Shown here: in pieces, positions 1-6,906 of the stretch
Numbering within the stretch: position 1 is the first letter of the stretch
Layout of the letters: the number at the start of each line of letters is the position of its first letter
Source: CALNYZ01 sp942490945
Lineage (GTDB): Bacteria; Pseudomonadota; Gammaproteobacteria; UBA6429; Thiohalophilaceae
Length of the DNA: 8,995 bases
Direction of reading: 5' to 3'
NCBI GenBank assembly: GCA_942490945.1
Contig: CALNYZ010000035.1
Span: 1-8,995, forward strand
Notes under the pieces: generated by a model
Seen by the model: the letters and a program-made list of their open reading frames with translations, nothing else
What the model was told of the DNA's origin: nothing
Database searches by the model: none
Position numbers and translations under genes: made by a program

Positions 1-1
1 T

Positions 2-1552
2 GCGGGCTGGGCAGGCATCACTATTTCGCCATTCTCGGGCAGTGCGCCAGTCGTAATCCTAACACTCGCAATTGTTGACTCTATTCATATACTGATTACG
101 ATGGTGCAGCGTATGCGTGTAGGAGATGACAAAATTGCGGCCATCAAAGAAAGTATTCGCGTCAATTTCCTGGCGGTTTCAATTACCAGCTTAACGACGA
201 TCATCGGCTTTTTGGCACTCAATTTTTCTGATGCGCCACCTTTCAACGCCTTAGGGAATATTTCCGCAGTCGGCATTGCGGCCGCCTGGTTTTATTCGCT
301 GACGTTTCTACCGGCTTTGTTAGCACTTTTGCCATTTAATGTACAAACCTATGCAGATAAATCTCGAGGACCACTTCAGGAAGCAATTAATAAACTTGCC
401 GAGTTCGTTATTGCCAGAGCACGTGCTACGCTGATTATTGTGGGTCTTCTTTTTATTGGTTTAGCTGCCGCTATACCAACAATTGATCTGAACGATCAAT
501 GGGTTGAATACTTTGACGATAGAGTAGAATTTCGTGGTGACGCTAGGTTTGCTATCAATCATCTGACAGGACTTTATATTCTGGAATACTCCGTACCTGC
601 CGGAGAGCCTGGCGCCATCAGAGAGCCTCAATATCTGAACGATCTTGATGACTTTGCGAACTGGCTGCGGGAATATTCAAAAGTACGCCATGTTTACTCG
701 TATACGGACATCATCAAGCGGCTGAGCAAAAACATGAATGCCGACGACCCGGCCTATTATCATATTCCCGACGAGCGCGAACTCGCTGCACAATATCTGC
801 TTCTTTATGAATTGTCATTACCTTACGGGCTAGACCTCAATGACCGCATCGACATTGATAAATCGTCAACTCGAGTTTCAGTCACGCTCGATGAAATTAC
901 CACAGGAGAAACGCGGCAATTCCTGAAAGATATTGAAGCCTGGTGGGAAGCACGCTCACCCGGGAACGAAGTGTATGGCACTGGCGCAACCTATCTTTTT
1001 TCCTTTATCTCCGAACGCAATATACAGGACATGATCGGTGGCAACATTGTCGCTGTCCTTTTGATTTCCATGATTATGATAATCACGTTGAGAAGCTTCA
1101 GCTTCGGGCTTCTTAGCTTGATTCCTAATATTGCACCGCTCATTATGACGTTTGGCGTATGGGCACTGTTAGTAGGAGAAGTCGGCATGGCTGCAGCGAC
1201 AGTATCCGCGACTTCTCTCGGCATTATTGTCGACAACACGGTGCATATCCTTACCAAATACCAGCGTGCTCGTGAAGAGTTAATGCTCTCCATTGAGGAT
1301 GCAATTCGTTACACCTTTGATACCGTCGGGGCTGCGGTTGTGGCCAATGCGCTGATTCTGGCGTTTGGCTTTAGTGTTCTCATGTTTTCTTCATTCAAGA
1401 TTACGGGTGATATGGGAACGTTGACAGCACTTGCCATTATTATCGCCTTGATTGTAGATCTGTTGTTGTTACCGGCGCTGCTCATGCTACGCGCTCAACC
1501 TAAAACAAAAGGAGTTCCTTATGTTAATACTAAAAAGACTCAAACAATTTAA
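2..1552 (+). CDS. RND/MMPL-family exporter, C-terminal 516 residues (5' partial)
   Basis: Inner-membrane proton-driven exporter of the RND superfamily, MMPL (HAE3-like) branch. The reading frame is open to the left window edge, so the ATG at 101 is internal. The visible part starts inside the first membrane-helix bundle (LTLAIVDSIHIL, D26 and H29 of the visible frame), continues through helices ending in LPALLALLPF, has one helix near residues 140-160, a periplasmic domain, then a second bundle from about residue 345 to the end. The second bundle carries the matching motif GIIVDNTVHIL (D411, H415). The repeated D...H motif in both halves is the usual sign of the RND internal duplication and likely proton relay. 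The 3' end overlaps the next gene by 32 nt. Substrate cannot be read from sequence; the neighbouring LolA-like and barrel proteins suggest a lipid or hydrophobic compound (inference). Confidence 0.9.
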   Translation, partial: AGWAGITISPFSGSAPVVILTLAIVDSIHILITMVQRMRVGDDKIAAIKESIRVNFLAVSITSLTTIIGFLALNFSDAPPFNALGNISAVGIAAAWFYSLTFLPALLALLPFNVQTYADKSRGPLQEAINKLAEFVIARARATLIIVGLLFIGLAAAIPTIDLNDQWVEYFDDRVEFRGDARFAINHLTGLYILEYSVPAGEPGAIREPQYLNDLDDFANWLREYSKVRHVYSYTDIIKRLSKNMNADDPAYYHIPDERELAAQYLLLYELSLPYGLDLNDRIDIDKSSTRVSVTLDEITTGETRQFLKDIEAWWEARSPGNEVYGTGATYLFSFISERNIQDMIGGNIVAVLLISMIMIITLRSFSFGLLSLIPNIAPLIMTFGVWALLVGEVGMAAATVSATSLGIIVDNTVHILTKYQRAREELMLSIEDAIRYTFDTVGAAVVANALILAFGFSVLMFSSFKITGDMGTLTALAIIIALIVDLLLLPALLMLRAQPKTKGVPYVNTKKTQTI

Positions 1553-2351
1553 TACATTTAATTATGTAATTTTAGCAGGTGTTCTTGTGCTGGCAAGCTT
1601 CGCTAATATGCCTGTTTCTGCCGAAGATCTTGATCAAAAGGGATATGAAGTTGCTGCGCGCAATGACCGCTCAGATCGAGGTTTTAATAACAGTCGGGTA
1701 GAACTTGAAATGGTGCTAAAAAACGCCTCAGGTGCAGAATCTCGACGTGTACTTGAGCAATCAACCCTGGAACTTCCGGATGAGTCTGTCGGTGATAAAA
1801 ACCTTATTGTTTTTTTCTCACCCGCAGACATTGAAGGAACAGCGCTTCTTTCGTACGCCAAAATATTGGATCCGGACGATCAATGGCTCTATTTGCCAGC
1901 ACTCAAACGCGTGAAGCGCATCTCATCAAAAAACAAATCCGGACCATTTGTCGGCTCAGAATTTGCTTTTGAAGATATTACCGGCCAGGAGCTTGAAAAA
2001 TATGAATATACCTGGTTGCGTGAAGAAGCATGTGGAAAGTTGACCTGTGACGTGGTCGAACGTCGCCCACTTTATAAAGACTCTGGCTATACACGGCAAA
2101 TTGGTTGGGTTGACCAGACCGATTATCAAGCGCGCAAGCTTGAATATTACGATCGCAAAGGCAGTCTGTTAAAAACCCAACTGTTTGAAGATTATAAACT
2201 TTATGATGATAAATACTGGCGGGCACATGTATGGCGCATGGAAAACCACCAAACGGGTAAAAGTACAGATCTTTTTTTCAAGGATTATGAATTCAATGTA
2301 GGCCTCAGCGACGGAGACTTTGTCAGAGGCGCGCTGTCGCGTCAACGTTAG
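1521..2351 (+). CDS. Outer membrane lipoprotein-sorting (LolA-like) periplasmic protein
   Basis: 276-residue secreted protein resembling the LolA-like 'outer membrane lipoprotein-sorting protein' family (PF17131 type). The ATG at 1521 has a good Shine-Dalgarno (AGGAG, 1510-1514) inside the end of the exporter gene, so translation is probably coupled. A signal peptide covers residues 1-34, with a long hydrophobic core and likely cleavage after VSA; no lipobox cysteine is visible. The mature part contains the family stretches DPDDQWLYLPALKRVKRI, GSEFAFEDITG and a C-terminal region rich in aromatic beta strands ending near FNVGLSDGDFVRG. The family fold is a half-open beta barrel that binds a lipid-like ligand. 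Position between an RND exporter and an outer-membrane barrel suggests a periplasmic carrier for the exported compound; this role is inferred. Two cysteines (EEACGKLTCDV) could form a disulfide. Confidence 0.85.
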   Translation: MLILKRLKQFNTFNYVILAGVLVLASFANMPVSAEDLDQKGYEVAARNDRSDRGFNNSRVELEMVLKNASGAESRRVLEQSTLELPDESVGDKNLIVFFSPADIEGTALLSYAKILDPDDQWLYLPALKRVKRISSKNKSGPFVGSEFAFEDITGQELEKYEYTWLREEACGKLTCDVVERRPLYKDSGYTRQIGWVDQTDYQARKLEYYDRKGSLLKTQLFEDYKLYDDKYWRAHVWRMENHQTGKSTDLFFKDYEFNVGLSDGDFVRGALSRQR

Positions 2352-2369
2352 AAAATCCGAGCAAGTACC

Positions 2370-3617
2370 ATGAAGAAATTACAAAAGATGCATTTATCAA
2401 TTCGTATCTTAATCAGGGTACTTGCCGTTTTGTTTATATTCAAATTACCTGTTGTGTTGGCGCAATCATTCGACTATAGCGGTCAGGTTGCTTTAGAGGT
2501 GCGTGGATTTCCTGAAGAGTCATTATGGCCCGGTCAGGTTGAAGGTGCACAGTTCTCAAGCTTTCTGGAACCAGAATTTCGCTGGCGCAATGCAGACCGT
2601 GACTCATTGTTAAAATTCACCCCATTCATACGCGTAGATGCAGCAGATGATAAACGCACACATTTTGATATCCGGGAAGCAAACTGGCGAAAAATTGCTG
2701 GCGACTGGGAATTTCTGATTGGTGCCACGCGTATATTCTGGGGAGTTACAGAATCCCGCCATCTGGTTAATATTATCAATCAGATTGATTACGTAGAAGA
2801 CATCGATGAAGAAGATTTTCTCGGCCAGCCTATGGTACAGATAGGCCGTCAGTCAGATTTCGGTCGATTTGATATCTTTTTAATGACAGGGTTTCGTGAA
2901 CGAACATTTCCCGGACGCGATGGGCGGATTAGAACACCCCTTCCTGTTAAAACGGGAGATGCAGTTTATGGCAATAGCGCTGAACAGTGGCATCCCGATG
3001 TCGCCTTGCGTTATTCACATTTCTTTGGTGATTTTGATATCGGGCTGCATGTCTTTCGCGGCATAAATCGCGAACCGTCCTTTGTTTTATCGTCTGACAA
3101 CCAAAGCTTTACACCGCACTACAATTTAATTACCCAGGCAGGTATTGATCTTCAATTTACTCGCGATGCCTGGCTTTGGAAGTTTGAAGGCATCGTCCGT
3201 GAAGGACAGGGTGACACTTTTGCCGCGGTAGTTGCCGGGGTGGAGTATACATTCTTCCAGGTTGCCGAAAGCGACATCGATCTTGGTATCATTGTCGAAG
3301 GACTGTATGACGGCCGGGATAAGCTGAATTTTAATAACATTCGGGACAAACAGATTTTTCCAACAATTTTTGACAAAGATATTTTTCTGGGTGCGCGCCT
3401 CGCCTTTAATGACGTTCAGGATTCATCTGTCCTCGTCGGTTTTGTAACTGATATTGAGGATGGACCAGCAACTATGCTTGATGCGGAACGGCGCGCCGGC
3501 GCTGAGTTGACATGTGAGTTTAGCGGGTCAGGCTTCCTTTCTGTGGCCCCCAAAAATCTCGCGCCTCTTTCTTCGTGGGAGAGTTTTGTTACCCTGAGGG
3601 TGTTCAAATTCTTTTAA
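2370..3617 (+). CDS. Outer-membrane beta-barrel protein of the exporter operon
   Basis: 415-residue protein with a signal peptide (basic start MKKLQK, hydrophobic residues 11-30, likely cleavage after VVLA at residue 31). The mature chain alternates aromatic or hydrophobic residues with polar ones, has many short strands (for example DFDIGLHVFRGINRE, FDIFLMTGFRERTF), and ends in phenylalanine (VTLRVFKFF), as expected for a barrel recognised by the BAM complex. It resembles the uncharacterised barrels that follow RND plus LolA-like genes in proteobacteria; I cannot name a characterised homologue. It starts 18 nt after the previous stop with only a weak upstream GAG element, so it probably depends on the upstream transcript. 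Likely role is the outer-membrane component or receptor of the export route (inference). The end matches the usual barrel ending, so I see no truncation despite the IS element 270 nt downstream. Confidence 0.8.
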   Translation: MKKLQKMHLSIRILIRVLAVLFIFKLPVVLAQSFDYSGQVALEVRGFPEESLWPGQVEGAQFSSFLEPEFRWRNADRDSLLKFTPFIRVDAADDKRTHFDIREANWRKIAGDWEFLIGATRIFWGVTESRHLVNIINQIDYVEDIDEEDFLGQPMVQIGRQSDFGRFDIFLMTGFRERTFPGRDGRIRTPLPVKTGDAVYGNSAEQWHPDVALRYSHFFGDFDIGLHVFRGINREPSFVLSSDNQSFTPHYNLITQAGIDLQFTRDAWLWKFEGIVREGQGDTFAAVVAGVEYTFFQVAESDIDLGIIVEGLYDGRDKLNFNNIRDKQIFPTIFDKDIFLGARLAFNDVQDSSVLVGFVTDIEDGPATMLDAERRAGAELTCEFSGSGFLSVAPKNLAPLSSWESFVTLRVFKFF

Positions 3618-3638
3618 TTCAGTCTTGTGGAGTTTTAA

Positions 3639-3752
3639 ATGGAGAGAGATAATGGACATACAATAAGCAATAATATGACACGTTGGTTTTTTTCTGATTT
3701 TAATCTCAACTCTCAATTACCTCATACCTACCCCTTATTTTTTCGTTCGTGA
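3639..3752 (+). CDS. Doubtful small ORF (37 codons)
   Basis: ATG at 3639 preceded by GGAG (3629-3632) at six-base spacing, just after the barrel gene. The product starts MERDNGHTISNNMTRWFF and ends PLFFRS before a TGA. There is no recognisable domain, signal peptide or membrane helix. The Shine-Dalgarno and the position favour translation; the AT-rich composition and unremarkable sequence argue for a chance ORF. It could also be the start of a gene lost when the region was rearranged. I do not recognise it. Confidence 0.2.
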   Translation: MERDNGHTISNNMTRWFFSDFNLNSQLPHTYPLFFRS

Positions 3753-3784
3753 ACTGTGGAATTGTTTTCTTATTTATTATTTTT

Positions 3785-3885
3785 TTATATACCAACACTG
3801 CACGGAATGATGTATCCAACACTTTTCCGTCGAGGCGATCCGAGATAATGGTGGTGTGGATCACGATTATTGTCACCGCCGACAA
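3785..3885 (-). pseudogene. Possible 3' coding remnant abutting the IS21 left end
   Basis: Read on the reverse strand from the IS terminus, the frame is open for about 33 codons, includes DPHHHYLGSPRRKSVGYI, and ends in TAA at 3785-3787. The stretch is richer in G+C than the T-rich DNA to its left, which suggests the end of a gene cut by the element. I cannot match it to a family, and an open frame of this length can arise by chance. Confidence 0.2.
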
Positions 3886-3927
3886 TGTAAAAATGACCCA
3901 CTAACGACAATTTAAAATTGACCCACC
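3886..3927 (+). repeat. IS21 left terminal repeats (outer and inner)
   Basis: Two related units, TGTAAAAATGACCCACT (3886-3902) and a unit at 3907-3927, share the core AAAnTGACCCAC. IS21 elements carry such multiple sites at each end, which the transposase binds. The inner unit is complementary to 5799-5819 with only a few differences. Confidence 0.8.
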
Positions 3928-3978
3928 TGTGAGGCACAATTGCCGCCATTTTTTATAAAAGAAGGCGGTGTCGATGAG

Positions 3979-5001
3979 ATGTTGACTCAGGAGAAATTAG
4001 TGGAAATACATGTTTTACACCGACAAGGTATGAGCATTCGCGGTATCGCCAAAGAATTGAATATATCGCGCAATACGGCGCGTCGTTATCTGCGCGATAT
4101 CGCCCAAACGCCGAGCTATAAACAACGTGACACCAGAGTGTCTAAACTGGATGCATTTAAACCGTATTTGCGTGATCGTATTGCGGCGGCAAAACCGGAT
4201 TGGATACCAGCCACCGTTTTATTTCGGGAGATACAAACGCAGGGTTATCAAGGCAAAGATGGCATCCTGAAGCACTATATTCGACAATTTAAGCCGAAGA
4301 TAGATGACCCGGTCGTTCGCTTTGAAACGCTGCCGGGTATTCAGCTGCAAGTGGACTTCACTACGATTCGCCGAGGGCGCTGCAAGCTCAAAGCCTTTGT
4401 GGCGACGCTGGGTTACAGCCGAGCCAGCTATGTGCGTTTCAGTGAATACGAGCGTCAAGAGGACTGGTTGGCGGGCATTGAAGGCGCGCTGCATTACTTT
4501 GGGGGCGTGCCGCGTGAAATGCTATTTGATAATGCCAAGTGTGTCATGATTGAACGTCATGCCTTTGGCGAGGGCCGGCATCGATGGAATGCCAGTTTGT
4601 TGGCGATGGCGCGGGACTATGGCTTCAAATTGCGGGCCTGTCGTCCTTACCGTGCCAAGACCAAGGGTAAAGTCGAGCGATTCAACGGTTACCTTAAAGG
4701 CAGCTTTATAACGCCATTGGCCGCGTCACTGAACCAGGCCGGACTGGCACTGGATGTCGATATTGCCAATGCCCAAGTGGGTCCATGGCTCGCGGATATC
4801 GCTCATCAACGTATTCATGGCACAACGGGTGAAAAGCCGCAGGTACTGCTGGATAAAGAGCAGCTCAGTTTAATGCCGCTACCGTCCCTTCACGAGATGG
4901 TTAATCAGACCAAACCGCGAAGCCATAGGCAGGCTCTCCCCATCGAAAGTCTTCAGCATCCGCTCAGCACCTATGATCAGCTGTTGGAGGTCGCATTATG
5001 A
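3979..5001 (+). CDS. istA: IS21 transposase IstA
   Basis: DDE-type transposase of the IS21 family, 340 residues from the ATG at 3979. An in-frame TTG at 3940 would add 13 residues, but MLTQEKLVEIHVLHRQGMS is the usual IstA beginning, so the ATG is preferred. A helix-turn-helix covers residues 18-38 (MSIRGIAKELNISRNTARR). The retroviral-integrase-type core shows the catalytic triad D126 (LQVDFT), D184 (LFDNAK) and E233 (GKVERFN). Its last codons overlap istB through ATGA (4998-5001), so the two proteins are translationally coupled. IstA cuts and joins the element ends, with IstB selecting the target. No frameshift or missing catalytic residue is seen. Confidence 0.95.
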   Translation: MLTQEKLVEIHVLHRQGMSIRGIAKELNISRNTARRYLRDIAQTPSYKQRDTRVSKLDAFKPYLRDRIAAAKPDWIPATVLFREIQTQGYQGKDGILKHYIRQFKPKIDDPVVRFETLPGIQLQVDFTTIRRGRCKLKAFVATLGYSRASYVRFSEYERQEDWLAGIEGALHYFGGVPREMLFDNAKCVMIERHAFGEGRHRWNASLLAMARDYGFKLRACRPYRAKTKGKVERFNGYLKGSFITPLAASLNQAGLALDVDIANAQVGPWLADIAHQRIHGTTGEKPQVLLDKEQLSLMPLPSLHEMVNQTKPRSHRQALPIESLQHPLSTYDQLLEVAL

Positions 5002-5783
5002 ATCTGCAGATGGATAGAATACAACAAGCCTGTGAAACACTTAAGCTGAATGCCGTGGCACTGGAATGGCCAGCCATCGCGGAAAAATCCGCAACTGATG
5101 AATCGACTTTGGCAGACTTCCTTGAGCAACTGTTAGATGTTGAGTTGAGGGCCAGAAATCAGCGTATGCGTGATGCTTTTCTGAAGTTCGCTGGGCTTCC
5201 GTCAATCAAATGCTTCGAGGATTATGACTTCAAATTTGCCACCGGTGCACCGCGCAAGCAACTACAGGAACTAACCAGCCTTGCTTTTATCCAGCGTGCC
5301 GAGAATATCGTGCTGCTTGGCCCAAGTGGTGTCGGTAAAAGTCATTTAGCGATTGCTCTGGCCTACAAGGCTGTCATGAGTAGCATAAAAACGCGTTTCA
5401 TTACCGCTGCCGATCTCATGTTGCAGTTAGCCGCCGCAAAAAAACAGGACCGTTTAGAAACATTTCTCAAACGCAGCATACTGGCGCCTAAACTCCTCGT
5501 TATTGATGAAATCGGCTACTTGCCATTCGGAAGAGAAGAAGCAAACCTATTCTTTAATGTCATTGCCAAACGCTATGAACATGGCAGTGTCATTGTGACG
5601 AGCAATTTGCCGTTTTCGCAATGGTCAACCGCCTTCGCAGATGATCAGACTTTAACTGCAGCCCTGCTCGATAGACTGCTGCATCATGCACATATCGCTC
5701 AGATATCCGGAAATAGTTACCGATTAAAAGGAAAGAAGGCGGCTGGCACTATGCCAGTTACTAACCAACAAGTGACACAATAA
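4998..5783 (+). CDS. istB: IS21 helper ATPase IstB
   Basis: DnaC/DnaA-like AAA+ ATPase that assembles on target DNA and directs IstA to it. The 261-residue chain shows an N-terminal helical region, Walker A GPSGVGKS (residues 108-115), Walker B LLVIDE (166-171) followed by IGYLPF, and a sensor I stretch VIVTSNLPFSQW. The length and all ATPase motifs are those of a full IstB. The start codon lies inside the istA stop (ATGA), the standard arrangement. The C-terminal tail after SYRLKGKK is hydrophilic and ends 16 nt before the right inner repeat. It appears functional. Confidence 0.95.
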   Translation: MNLQMDRIQQACETLKLNAVALEWPAIAEKSATDESTLADFLEQLLDVELRARNQRMRDAFLKFAGLPSIKCFEDYDFKFATGAPRKQLQELTSLAFIQRAENIVLLGPSGVGKSHLAIALAYKAVMSSIKTRFITAADLMLQLAAAKKQDRLETFLKRSILAPKLLVIDEIGYLPFGREEANLFFNVIAKRYEHGSVIVTSNLPFSQWSTAFADDQTLTAALLDRLLHHAHIAQISGNSYRLKGKKAAGTMPVTNQQVTQ

Positions 5784-5798
5784 GCAATAAAACGCTAA

Positions 5799-5840
5799 GG
5801 GTGGATCAATTTTATATTGCCGTTTTACCAGAAAAGTGGG
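5799..5840 (-). repeat. IS21 right terminal repeats (inner complete, outer partial)
   Basis: On the reverse strand the inner unit reads CAATATAAAATTGATCCACC, matching the left inner unit. The outer unit should end in a copy of TGTAAAAATGACCCACT, but only CCCACT (complement of 5835-5840) is present before the sequence diverges. Confidence 0.7.
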
Positions 5841-5954
5841 AGGCGTGAGCCAGACATCACTGGCTCCGATGACAACCAGGCAGAAAATGAAGCAAGCGGT
5901 CATTCTGCAAAGGATCAAAACGGCGCGGATCGAATACCCGCAGGAAACGAATAG
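5841..5954 (+). pseudogene. 3' tail of an unknown gene cut at the IS21 right end
   Basis: From the point where IS21 similarity stops, one frame stays open for 37 codons and ends in TAG (5952-5954). The peptide is very hydrophilic (REPDITGSDDNQAENEASG, then ending IPAGNE), as in a disordered C-terminal tail. It sits 35 nt before the start of the HlyD gene on the same strand, so it was probably the preceding gene of that operon. In YbhG-type operons a TetR-family regulator or an outer-membrane efflux protein often occupies this place, but the tail alone does not decide between them. Confidence 0.4.
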
Positions 5955-5979
5955 GCCATTACAAACGTAAAGGTCCTGT

Positions 5980-5985
5980 AGGAGG
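5980..5985 (+). promoter_or_regulatory. Strong Shine-Dalgarno of the HlyD gene
   Basis: AGGAGG four bases before the ATG at 5990. It fixes the start of the interrupted HlyD gene and shows that the short first frame (5990-6175) is the real 5' end rather than a shadow of the frame that begins at 6033. Confidence 0.75.
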
Positions 5986-5989
5986 AAAT

Positions 5990-6905
5990 ATGGTACGGCA
6001 AGTGGCACTTGGAATCATCATTGTAGTGGGGCTTGTCGGCGGTTGGCTATGGTGGCAGGGCCAACAGCCACAATCGGCCGATGGCATTGTCTCCGGCAAT
6101 GGCAGGATCGAAGCCGATCAGGTCGACATTGCTTCCAAAATATACAGGCCGTGTGCAAGAAATCCTTGCGCATGAAGGTGACATGGTCCAACTTGGTCAA
6201 GTGCTGGCCAAAATGGATACGGCAGAGCTTGACGCAGAGATCGATAAAGCCAAGGCGCAGCTTGCCGAAGCTGAGGCAGGGATAAAGCAGGCCGAGGCCG
6301 AGATTGTGCAACGCCAAAGTGAACACACATTGGCGCAGCAGGAATTGACCCGGGCTATGCCACTTGTTCGTAGAGGGTCCCTTTCAAAACGGACACTTGA
6401 TCAGCGACAAAGCCAGCGAGACGCGGCAGTAGCAGCCGTAAATGCGGCAAAGGCGAATCTTGTTACGAAAAACCGTGCGGTTGATGCTGCCCGTGCCGGA
6501 ATAAAGCAGGTTCAGACAAAGATTGACGATTCTCTTCTGAGAACACCGGTTGTGGGGCGCGTTCTCTACCGGCTGGCACAGGAGGGAGAAGTCCTTGCAG
6601 CAGGCGGCAAGGTTCTAACCCTTATAGATCTGAGCGAGGTGTACATGGAGATTTTTCTCCCATCACAGGAAGCCGCACGGCTTGCAATTGGCGCAGAAGC
6701 GCGAATCGTGTTAGACGCTGCGGCATCTGAATTCGCAGTTCCAGCCATAGTGAGCTTTGTTGCACCGGAAGCACAGTTTACGCCCAAACAGGTCGAGACC
6801 CGGAGCGAGCGCGAGAAACTGATGTTTCGCATCAAGGTCAAGCTCAGACCTGATCTGACAGTTACCCGTTTTTTTAAGGTGTCTGTCAGTTTAGATTTGA
6901 GCTAA
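5990..6905 (+). pseudogene. YbhG-like HlyD family membrane-fusion protein, frameshifted and 3'-truncated
   Basis: Periplasmic adaptor of an ABC-type efflux pump (YbhG/HlyD family). Frame one (from ATG 5990) gives a membrane anchor (residues about 4-22, ending WLWWQ) and GNGRIEADQVDIASK. The frame then breaks at an A run (6137-6140), and the rest continues in the frame ending at 6905. Losing one A would give the family sequence ASKYTGRVQEILAHEG. The second frame holds the first lipoyl half, a long alpha-helical coiled coil (DTAELDAEIDKAKAQLAEAE onward), the second lipoyl half (TPVVGRVLYRLAQEGE) and the beta barrel (VSFVAPEAQFTPKQVETRSE). Family similarity ends at KVKLRPDL (about 6855); the last 15-16 residues come from the IS481 end, and roughly 25-30 family residues are missing. 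No ABC transporter genes remain downstream. Confidence 0.85.
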
Positions 6906-6906
6906 A
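6838..6906. repeat. Imperfect palindrome at the transposase 3' end
   Basis: The outer arm 6838-6860 pairs with the inner arm 6884-6906 (17 of 23 positions, including perfect CTGACA/TGTCAG next to the loop) around a 23-nt loop. The inner arm contains the transposase stop codon. In RNA this could act as a weak terminator or block read-through; in DNA it doubles the transposase-binding sequence at this end. Confidence 0.55.
6856..6883 (+). repeat. IS481 core inverted repeat, left
   Basis: Begins TGACAGTTACCCGTTTT and ends AAGGTGTC. It is the inverted counterpart of 7965-7993, with a few mismatches and a one-base length difference. Confidence 0.8.

Larger units (their letters stand above)
3618..3885. 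other. AT-rich gap between the export operon and the IS21 element
   Basis: A 268-nt stretch with long T runs (for example 3686-3692 and 3780-3786) and no convincing gene or strong terminator hairpin. It contains two weak coding candidates, listed separately: a 37-codon ORF on the + strand, and a possible reverse-strand tail next to the IS end. A 6-bp inverted repeat (ATTGTC/GACAAT, 3869-3886) abuts the left IS terminus. Confidence 0.6.
3886..5840 (+). mobile_element. IS21-family insertion sequence (right end apparently clipped)
   Basis: The element carries istA and istB with IS21-type multiple terminal repeats. The left end starts TGTAAAAATGACCCACT (3886-3902), followed by an inner repeat containing AAAATTGACCCACC (ending 3927). 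The inverted inner repeat is present at the right (5799-5819, GGGTGGATCAATTTTATA...). The outer right repeat survives only as AGTGGG (5835-5840), the complement of CCCACT; the expected 11 terminal bases are replaced by unrelated sequence. No flanking target duplication is visible. Both genes look intact, so the copy may supply transposition proteins even if it cannot move itself. Confidence 0.85.

Noticed and set aside
85..276. Reverse-strand open frames inside the exporter, barrel, IstA and HlyD genes
   Set aside because: All lie opposite genes with clear family motifs and show no ribosome-binding sites or recognisable domains.
3480..3617. Possible frameshift near the end of the barrel gene (odd AGAELTCEFSGSGF stretch)
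   Set aside because: The end SFVTLRVFKFF fits the normal terminal strand of such barrels in the same frame, so the gene appears complete.
6033..6137. Start of the 290-codon frame at 6033 as an independent gene start
   Set aside because: The first ~35 codons translate to non-family sequence, while the other frame from 5990 has a strong Shine-Dalgarno, a membrane anchor and family residues. It is one frameshifted gene, not two.
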